From positions 1 through 57,719 of the forward strand of contig CALVAW010000007.1 of the NCBI GenBank assembly GCA_944325655.1: a stretch of DNA of 57,719 nt, written 5' to 3'. The notes beneath the pieces were generated by a model. The model saw only the letters and a list, made by a program, of their open reading frames with translations, searched no databases and had not been told where the DNA came from. Source of the DNA: Candidatus Gastranaerophilales bacterium (lineage in GTDB: Bacteria; Cyanobacteriota; Vampirovibrionia; Gastranaerophilales; Gastranaerophilaceae). This document shows, in pieces, positions 52,141-57,719 of the stretch. The first letter of the stretch is position 1; each line of letters begins with the position of its first letter. The translations under genes and the position numbers were made by a program.

Positions 52141-52941
52141 ATGGAATTTCATATAGGTCAACATTGGATAGTAAATATATTAGGACTTAACGTCCACATG
52201 GATACTCTTATAACATTGTGGATAACAATGGCAATTATAATATTTTTTGCCCTCTTAGCAGTTGGAAATTTGAAGCTCATACCTTCAAAATTACAAGCGA
52301 TTTTTGAAAACATAGTAACAATATTCTCGTCCCTGACAAAAGGTATGGGGGACGAAGGAAAACGTCATACACCAATTTTAATAGCTTTATTTTTATTCAT
52401 AATAACAGGCAATTTAATAGGACAAATACCTTGGAAAATATTAAATTTTATCCCGGCATTTCGTTTGTCGCATGGAGAATTAGCATCTCCGACTAACGAT
52501 ATAAATGTAACTGCGGCATTGGCGATTATAGTTCTTGTATATTATATAGCATCAGGTGTCAGATTGAAGGGTTTAAGCTACTTTAAACACTATTTTCAAC
52601 CTGTTTGGTTTATGACACCGTTTAATATGCTTGAAGACATAGTAAGACCCTTAACCTTGGCACTCCGACTTTTTGCAAATATATTAGCCGGAGAAATCCT
52701 GATAATGGTATTAGGCGGATTAATTGCCTCTCTGTTAAGCCCTGAAGCAGTAAACGCATTTTGTCAAAACACACTTGGCGGGATTTTACCTTCAAGCTGG
52801 GTATATAACATCGGACTGTTTTTAGGTTCTTTGTTACCTTTGCCTATTATGTTTTTTGAGTTATTTGTAGCATTTATACAAGCCTTGGTATTTACGCTTT
52901 TAACAAGCGCATATATACAAGGAGCAGTAAGTAAGCATTAA
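52141..52941 (+). CDS. atpB: ATP synthase F0 subunit a
   Basis: Proton half-channel subunit of F0. Hydrophobic throughout with the essential Arg R176 in LALRLFANILAGE and the conserved TGNLIGQIPW and GLFLGSLLPLPIM-type C-terminal segments. 266 residues. First gene of a seven-gene operon whose order (a, c, b', b, delta, alpha, gamma) is the cyanobacterial atp1 order; no atpI precedes it. RBS AGGTAAAA is weak. Confidence 0.96.
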   Translation: MEFHIGQHWIVNILGLNVHMDTLITLWITMAIIIFFALLAVGNLKLIPSKLQAIFENIVTIFSSLTKGMGDEGKRHTPILIALFLFIITGNLIGQIPWKILNFIPAFRLSHGELASPTNDINVTAALAIIVLVYYIASGVRLKGLSYFKHYFQPVWFMTPFNMLEDIVRPLTLALRLFANILAGEILIMVLGGLIASLLSPEAVNAFCQNTLGGILPSSWVYNIGLFLGSLLPLPIMFFELFVAFIQALVFTLLTSAYIQGAVSKH

Positions 52942-52958
52942 AAAAGGAGAAAATAACT

Positions 52959-53192
52959 ATGGATTTATCAGTTTTAAAATTTATCGCAATGGGTTTAGCG
53001 ATAGGTTTTGGTGTAGTAGGCCCCGGTATTGGTTTGGGTCTTGCAACAAAAGCAATAATCGAATCTATTGCTCGTCAACCGGAAGTTGAAGGTCAAATTT
53101 CGAAATATTTCTATATTGGTGCCGGCTTAATCGAAGCTTGTGCTATATATGCTCTACTTGTAGTAATATTAATCGGTTTCGTTTTAAAATAA
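52959..53192 (+). CDS. atpE: ATP synthase F0 subunit c
   Basis: Ring-forming proteolipid of 77 residues: two helices joined by the ARQPEVEG loop (38-45). The ion-binding carboxylate is E59, followed by Ala (IEACAIYAL), so the Ser/Thr of Na-type c rings is missing and proton coupling is expected. AAAAGGAG precedes the start. A strong hairpin right after the stop separates it from the b' gene. Confidence 0.97.
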   Translation: MDLSVLKFIAMGLAIGFGVVGPGIGLGLATKAIIESIARQPEVEGQISKYFYIGAGLIEACAIYALLVVILIGFVLK

Positions 53193-53196
53193 AATA

Positions 53197-53228
53197 ATGC
53201 GCAATCAACTGTATTGTCGATTGCGCAT
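53197..53228 (+). promoter_or_regulatory. Intercistronic hairpin after atpE
   Basis: ATGCGCAATC at 53197-53206 and GATTGCGCAT at 53219-53228 form a perfect 10-bp stem with a 12-base loop. No T-run follows, so it is not a terminator. It probably stabilises the atpE end of the mRNA or reduces b' expression, supporting the high c-to-b stoichiometry. Confidence 0.75.
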
Positions 53229-53253
53229 AAACAAACTTAACGGAGAAACAACA

Positions 53254-53727
53254 ATGTTAATGCAAATTGACGGAACTTTTATATTCGTAATAATAAGCTT
53301 TATACTCTTTCTTTTTATAATTAAAGCAATTCTTTTTAATCCGATTTCCAAAATTCTTGATGAAAGAGAAAAGTTTTATGCCAAAAATTCAAAAATGGAA
53401 ATTGAATCAAAAGAAAAAACAACAACCCTTATAAATGAAAAAGAAAACGCACTCAAAGAAAGCAGACTAAAAGCCGCAGAATTAATAAAAGAAACCTCAA
53501 AGAAAGCACAACAAGAAAGTTTAAAATCCGTTAAAAAAACAAAAGAAGAAATTCAAAATAAAATTGAAAAAAATAAAAACGAACTTGAAGCAGCAAAATT
53601 TAATTCAAAAAATGAATTAAAAAATGAAATTTCAACTTTTGTATCTTCAATAGCATCCAAAATCCTATCGGAAGATATAAAAATTGAAATTGAAGAAGAA
53701 AGAATTAAAAAACATTTAAACATCTAG
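53254..53727 (+). CDS. atpF': ATP synthase F0 subunit b'
   Basis: Peripheral stalk subunit. The start is the ATG at 53254 with CGGAG 8 bases upstream; an ATG at 53197 lies in the hairpin and would add an implausible leader. One membrane helix (about 6-27: FIFVIISFILFLFIIKAI), then LFNPISKILDEREKF and a long Lys/Glu coiled coil, the standard b-type layout; 157 residues. It is the first of two different b-type genes, so the stalk is probably a b-b' heterodimer as in Cyanobacteria. Confidence 0.92.
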   Translation: MLMQIDGTFIFVIISFILFLFIIKAILFNPISKILDEREKFYAKNSKMEIESKEKTTTLINEKENALKESRLKAAELIKETSKKAQQESLKSVKKTKEEIQNKIEKNKNELEAAKFNSKNELKNEISTFVSSIASKILSEDIKIEIEEERIKKHLNI

Positions 53728-53735
53728 GTGATAAA

Positions 53736-54245
53736 ATGCAAGAAGCAAGCTTATTTGAAAGTATTTTACGTACAAACATAATAAATTTTATAATTGTTGT
53801 ATCAACTCTTGTTTGGATATTCAAGAAAGCTAATCTTGGTGCATTGATTCAAAAATTAGCGGATGATATAAGATTGTCCGTTGAAAAAAGTTCAGCAGAC
53901 GCACAAAGCGCAATAAGTCAATATAAAACAACAAAAAAATCAGTAAAAGACACTCCTAAACTCCAAGAAGAGATTATATCACAGGCAAAAAACAGTGCTC
54001 AAAATATAAAAGAAAAAATTGAACAAAAAACGCTTCTTGAAAAAAATGAACTCAAAAAAAATGTGGAAAAAATTCTTCTAAGCCAAGAAGAAAAATTTAA
54101 AAAATTAACTATAAGTGAAATATATAACGCAAGTATTGACATGGCAAAAGAAGAAATACAAAAAAGACTTGACGAAAAAACACATCAAAGAATAATACAA
54201 AAATCAATTGAAGAACTTGATGAAATCGAAGGAAGTTTATCTTGA
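53736..54245 (+). CDS. atpF: ATP synthase F0 subunit b
   Basis: Second peripheral stalk subunit. N-terminal helix (RTNIINFIIVVSTLVWIFKKAN, about 12-33), then a polar coiled coil to residue 169. It lacks the DERxxxF-type junction seen in b'. GGTGA before the ATG is a weak ribosome-binding site; the end overlaps atpH by 4 bases. Confidence 0.9.
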   Translation: MQEASLFESILRTNIINFIIVVSTLVWIFKKANLGALIQKLADDIRLSVEKSSADAQSAISQYKTTKKSVKDTPKLQEEIISQAKNSAQNIKEKIEQKTLLEKNELKKNVEKILLSQEEKFKKLTISEIYNASIDMAKEEIQKRLDEKTHQRIIQKSIEELDEIEGSLS

Positions 54246-54781
54246 ATAAAAATATAGACATAAAAAATTTAAAAGTAGCAAAAAGGTACTCTCAAGCCCT
54301 TATCGAAAGTGCTGCCGATAATGTTGACGAAGTTTTAAACAACCTAAAATCCATAAACGAAGCTATATTCGACAATCAAGATTTAAAAACGTTTTTTCTG
54401 CATCCCGTAATATCTTTAAAAGATAAAAAAGAAGCTTTAAAAACTGCTCTTGAAAACAAAATAGATAATTTAACTTTAAATTTTATCGAAACATTGCTTG
54501 ATGAAAATCGATTCGGAGCATTTAAAACTATTTTTGAATTATTCAAAAAAGAAGTTGATAAAATTAAAAACAAACAAGAAATAGAAGTAGTAAGTGCAGT
54601 TAATATTGATGAAAAATATAAAAAACAACTTGAAGAAAAATTAAAAACAAAAATCAACAAAGATGTAATCCTTAATTATAATCTTGATGAAAATATTATT
54701 GGCGGCATTATAGTCAAAATCGAAGACAAGATAATTGATTTAAGCTTAAAAAATAAATTTGAAGCTTTAAGAAAGTATTAA
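54242..54781 (+). CDS. atpH: ATP synthase F1 subunit delta
   Basis: Connects the peripheral stalk to the alpha3beta3 head (OSCP homologue). KVAKRYSQALIESA near the N-terminus, HPVISLKDKKEALK in the middle, and a C-terminal NYNLDENIIGGIIVKIEDKIIDLSLKNKFEALR match the family; 179 residues. The start is a TTG at 54242 overlapping the atpF stop, which implies coupled translation. Confidence 0.93.
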   Translation: MNKNIDIKNLKVAKRYSQALIESAADNVDEVLNNLKSINEAIFDNQDLKTFFLHPVISLKDKKEALKTALENKIDNLTLNFIETLLDENRFGAFKTIFELFKKEVDKIKNKQEIEVVSAVNIDEKYKKQLEEKLKTKINKDVILNYNLDENIIGGIIVKIEDKIIDLSLKNKFEALRKY

Positions 54782-54809
54782 TAAGAAAACATAAAGAAAG
54801 GCAAATCTT

Positions 54810-56333
54810 ATGTCATCAAAAATAAACAGTTCCGAAATAACGGCAATAATTAAACAAAAAATAGAAAACTACGAAGAAAAATTAAAGGTAGATAATGTCG
54901 GCTCCGTAATCGAAATATCTGACGGTATTTCAAGAATATACGGATTAAATGATGTTATGTCTTCAGAACTTGTTGAGTTTGATGACGGAAAAGGAACATT
55001 GGGCATAACATTAAACCTTGAAGAAGATAATGTCGGGGTTGTAATACTTGGTGATTACACCGGAATTAAAGAAGGAATGAGTGTCCGCTCAACCGGAAAA
55101 ATTGCTTCAATCCCCGTCGGAGATGCTTTAATAGGAAGAATTATAGATCCCACAGGAATTCCTATAGACGGCAAAGGCGATATACAAACAAATAAAACTC
55201 GTCCAATAGAGCGCATTGCCCCCGGTATCATAGAAAGAAAATCAGTCCATGAACCGCTTCAAACCGGTTTAACAGCAATTGACGCACTAACTCCAATAGG
55301 AAGAGGACAAAGAGAACTCATAATCGGAGACAGACAAACAGGAAAAACCGCTATTGCAATTGATACTATTATTAACCAAAAAGGCAAAGATGTTATATGT
55401 ATATACGTAGCAATCGGTCAAAAAACATCAACCGTTGCACAATTGGCAAAAACCTTAGAAGAAAAAGGTGCCATGGATTATTCCATAATAGTATCCGCTA
55501 CAGCGGATAATTCGGCTCCTTTGCAATATATCGCTCCTTTTGCAGGCTGTGCTATAGGCGAAGAATTTTTAGAAAGCGGAAAACACGTCTTAATTATATA
55601 TGATGACTTAACAAAACATGCGCAAGCATACAGAGCAATGAGTTTGTTATTAAAAAGACCGCCGGGACGTGAAGCATACCCCGGAGATGTATTCTATTTG
55701 CATTCAAGATTATTGGAGCGTGCTTGCAAATTATCCGATGAACGCGGAGCAGGGTCTTTAACAGCTCTTCCTATTATTGAAACACAAGCAGGAGACGTCT
55801 CTGCATACATTCCGACAAATGTTATATCGATTACGGACGGACAAATCTTCCTGGAATCCAATCTTTTTAATGCCGGTCAAAGACCTGCAATAAATGCGGG
55901 TATTTCAGTATCAAGGGTGGGCGGAGCAGCTCAAACAAAAGGTATTAAACAAGTAGCAGGACAATTAAGATTGGATTTAGCTCAATATCGTGAATTGGCA
56001 GCTTTTGCACAATTTGCCTCAGATCTTGATCCTGCAACAAAAGCACAACTTTTAAAAGGTGAAAAATTAACCCAAGTACTTATTCAACCTCAATACAATC
56101 CTTTAAGCGTGGCTGAACAAGTTGCAATATTATTCTGCGCAAACGAAGGCTATGTTAATGATGTTGAAAATAAAGATATTCAAGAATTTAAAAAGCAATT
56201 CTTTGAATACTTCTCTTCCAATTGTGCCGATTTAGAAACAAAATTAAATGAAGGCGCAAAACTTGAAGAAAATGATAAAAAAGAGTTAGCTGAACACATT
56301 AAAAACTTTAAAGAAAACATTTTTAAAGTCTAA
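54810..56333 (+). CDS. atpA: ATP synthase F1 subunit alpha
   Basis: Non-catalytic nucleotide-binding subunit. P-loop GDRQTGKT at 173-180; [29 protein letters not shown] before it; [20 protein letters not shown] and the C-terminal helical domain intact; 507 residues. AAGAAAGG precedes the ATG. Confidence 0.98.
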   Translation: MSSKINSSEITAIIKQKIENYEEKLKVDNVGSVIEISDGISRIYGLNDVMSSELVEFDDGKGTLGITLNLEEDNVGVVILGDYTGIKEGMSVRSTGKIASIPVGDALIGRIIDPTGIPIDGKGDIQTNKTRPIERIAPGIIERKSVHEPLQTGLTAIDALTPIGRGQRELIIGDRQTGKTAIAIDTIINQKGKDVICIYVAIGQKTSTVAQLAKTLEEKGAMDYSIIVSATADNSAPLQYIAPFAGCAIGEEFLESGKHVLIIYDDLTKHAQAYRAMSLLLKRPPGREAYPGDVFYLHSRLLERACKLSDERGAGSLTALPIIETQAGDVSAYIPTNVISITDGQIFLESNLFNAGQRPAINAGISVSRVGGAAQTKGIKQVAGQLRLDLAQYRELAAFAQFASDLDPATKAQLLKGEKLTQVLIQPQYNPLSVAEQVAILFCANEGYVNDVENKDIQEFKKQFFEYFSSNCADLETKLNEGAKLEENDKKELAEHIKNFKENIFKV

Positions 56334-56346
56334 AACGGTAAAAATT

Positions 56347-57315
56347 ATGGCAAGTTTAAGAAACATAAAAGACAGAATAAACAGTATCAAAAATACTCAA
56401 AAAATAACAAAAGCAATGAAAATGGTTGCGGCAGCAAAAGTCAAAAAAGCTGAAAATGCGGTTAAATCCTCAAGACCATTTACTTTTGAATTATACAAAA
56501 TGTTCTGCTGGGCTTATAAGCAAACACTTAAAGACAAATGCGAAAAAATTAAAACCGAAAACAGCATAGATAACTATTCTGCCCTTTTATGTCCCAGAGA
56601 AATCAAAACTACGGGAGTAGTTATTATTTCTTCCAATAAAGGACTTGCAGGCGCATATTGCGCAAATATTGTAAGATATGCTTTAAATCTTATAAAAAAA
56701 TTAAAAGAAGAAGGCAAAAATGTCAAAGTATATTTAGTGGGTCAAAAAGCTGTTCCGGCAATAAAAAATGCAAAAAACAGATACGGTTTTGAAATAGAAA
56801 AAACATACATAAATATTCTGGACGGGATTAATTCAAGCTCGGCATACACAATTGCATCGGATTTAGCAGATGATTATATCAAAAATAAAATTGATTCCAT
56901 TGAATTAGTAACGACAAGATATAAAAATATGATGACATATTCGGCAGAAAGTTGGCAGCTATTACCTGTTATGACTGACAGCGAAAAAATTCAAGAATTC
57001 AGAAATAAAGAACTTGATGAAGAACTGAAAATTAAACACCATGAAGCACATGTCGAGCCTTTAAGCGAGTTTTTACCAAATTTAAAAACAGTTCTTTCGA
57101 AAATTGTTCCAATGTTTATTACAAATGTAATTTTTCAAGCATTGCTTGAAGCGCAAGCAAGCGAACTGGCATCAAGAATGACTGCAATGGGAGCGGCAAC
57201 AAATAATGCAGCTGAAATGATTACATCTTTAACAGTAGAATACAATAAAGCCCGTCAAGGAAAAATTACTCAGGAAATAACAGAAATTATTTCCGGCGTC
57301 GGAGCTTTAAAATAA
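56347..57315 (+). CDS. atpG: ATP synthase F1 subunit gamma
   Basis: Central rotor shaft. N-terminal RNIKDRINSIKNTQKITKAMKMVAAAKV and C-terminal ASELASRMTAMGAATNNAAEMI are the paired coiled coil. At 322 residues it exceeds the roughly 290 of E. coli. The segment between SWQLLPVM and EPLSEFLP is about 10 residues longer than in E. coli, at the site where cyanobacterial gamma has its regulatory insert. No Cys pair is present there, so thiol regulation is unlikely. Last gene of the operon; beta and epsilon do not follow. Confidence 0.96.
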   Translation: MASLRNIKDRINSIKNTQKITKAMKMVAAAKVKKAENAVKSSRPFTFELYKMFCWAYKQTLKDKCEKIKTENSIDNYSALLCPREIKTTGVVIISSNKGLAGAYCANIVRYALNLIKKLKEEGKNVKVYLVGQKAVPAIKNAKNRYGFEIEKTYINILDGINSSSAYTIASDLADDYIKNKIDSIELVTTRYKNMMTYSAESWQLLPVMTDSEKIQEFRNKELDEELKIKHHEAHVEPLSEFLPNLKTVLSKIVPMFITNVIFQALLEAQASELASRMTAMGAATNNAAEMITSLTVEYNKARQGKITQEITEIISGVGALK

Positions 57316-57328
57316 GAATATTAAATTC

Positions 57329-57359
57329 AAAACAACCTTCCTGATTGGAAGGTTGTTTT
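57329..57359 (+). terminator. Intrinsic terminator of the ATP synthase operon
   Basis: AAAACAACCTTCC-TGATT-GGAAGGTTGTTTT, a 13-bp perfect stem ending in T residues, 14 bases after the atpG stop. Confidence 0.9.
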
Positions 57360-57365
57360 ATTAAG

Positions 57366-57389
57366 AAAAAGGGATGTATAAAACATCCC
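57366..57389 (-). terminator. Intrinsic terminator of the FISUMP-like gene
   Basis: On the minus strand GGGATGT-TTTAT-ACATCCC is followed by TTTTT. It lies about 30 bases after the stop of the gene entering from the right edge. Confidence 0.85.
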
Positions 57390-57419
57390 AAACTAAAACA
57401 CAAAAAAATAATATGAAAT

Positions 57420-57719
57420 TTATTCCATTTCAGTAACACAACGAACAGATGCAGAATAATATTCATAAGAAACAGGAGAGCTTAATAACCACCAAAGAGC
57501 AAACATATTATAATACCCGCTTTGATTCAAAACATATTGAGCGGCGCAATAATTATTATAAGCTCCATAGCATCTTGAAGAAGATAAATAACTACATTGA
57601 GCATTATTACCATTATTCAACCTCTGATCGCATAGCATTAATCCATTAACCCCTAAATTTCCGGAGTAATATTCCCAATTCTTCATTTCTGAGGCAGTTG
57701 CTAATCTCCAAGTTTTACC
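57420..57719 (-). CDS. FISUMP-like C-terminal domain of a surface protein (cut by window edge)
   Basis: The frame is open to the right edge beyond the internal Met at 57686, so only the last 99 residues are seen. It reads GKTWRLATASEMKNW at the cut, then WWLLSSPVSYEYYSASVRCVTEME at the end. This is the GxxWRLPTxxE ... WxSS ... SVRCV pattern of FISUMP/C-type-lectin-like domains found at the C-termini of secreted proteins. The middle is rich in Tyr, Asn and Cys. The same genome region starts with a Cys-rich prepilin-like protein, and FISUMP domains are often its distal end. Confidence 0.75.
   Translation of the reverse strand, partial: GKTWRLATASEMKNWEYYSGNLGVNGLMLCDQRLNNGNNAQCSYLSSSRCYGAYNNYCAAQYVLNQSGYYNMFALWWLLSSPVSYEYYSASVRCVTEME

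Noticed and set aside
53197-53253. Upstream ATG for the b' subunit at 53197
   Set aside because: It lies inside the intercistronic hairpin, has no ribosome-binding site and would add a non-homologous leader. ATG 53254 has CGGAG.

Overview
ORGANISM. The DNA is strongly AT-rich (roughly 30% G+C by eye) with dense short operons on both strands. I read it as a chromosomal segment of a non-photosynthetic relative of Cyanobacteria (Vampirovibrionia / 'Melainabacteria', Gastranaerophilales-like). The main argument is the ATP synthase operon at the right end. It runs a, c, b', b, delta, alpha, gamma, has two b-type subunits, and stops before beta and epsilon, as in the cyanobacterial atp1 operon. A CheA fused to CheW and REC domains, and an RNase P RNA enlarged by tandem repeats, fit the same affiliation. 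The placement is inference; no 16S rRNA is in the window.

LAYOUT. Positions 1-431 hold the start of a prepilin-like Cys-rich surface protein (cut by the window edge). 0.6-9.5 kb: GAF-GGDEF diguanylate cyclase, methyltransferase, YlxR, HU, SpoIID/LytB-like protein, MBL-fold hydrolase, APC permease and a repeat-containing membrane protein. 9.6-17.5 kb: a regulator made of four winged-helix domains, a palindromic operator candidate, then a secretion operon (lytic transglycosylase, FliE, FliF, FliG-like, FliH, FlhA/SctV). 17.5-20.6 kb: a minus-strand operon with lspA, an RluA-family pseudouridine synthase and exported proteins. 20.7-29.2 kb: a Maf/DUF115 motility-associated protein and a chemosensory cluster (double CheW, REC plus degenerate GGDEF, MCP, CheA-CheW-REC). 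29.2-42.2 kb: an HgdC-like activase pair, a COG2509 flavoprotein, clpP, a membrane glycosyltransferase split by a T9 frameshift, a pseudo-receiver protein, ctpA, ilvD, an MCE protein, a DEDDh exonuclease and an iron alcohol dehydrogenase. 42.3-42.9 kb: rnpB carrying a 114-bp tandem repeat. 42.9-48.3 kb: a zinc alcohol dehydrogenase, trxB, exported proteins, and a cobalamin-type riboswitch ahead of two membrane-associated genes of unknown function. 48.3-51.9 kb: flgB-flgC-fliE with a histidine kinase and a NarL-type regulator. 52.1-57.3 kb: the ATP synthase operon. The right edge holds the 3' end of a FISUMP-like protein gene.

HOW IT WORKS TOGETHER. Two separated flagellar/type III loci each carry a fliE paralogue. 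The first pairs a full-length flagellar FliF with a very divergent FliG-like protein and an export gate whose diagnostic motifs look more like injectisome SctV than FlhA. The second encodes the rod proteins FlgB and FlgC. With the Maf homologue, the chemosensory array and several c-di-GMP-type or pseudo-receiver proteins, much of the window concerns motility or secretion and its control. The most unusual items are the mixed-character type III operon with duplicated fliE, the four-winged-helix regulator beside it, the repeat-expanded RNase P RNA, and the riboswitch-controlled membrane genes.
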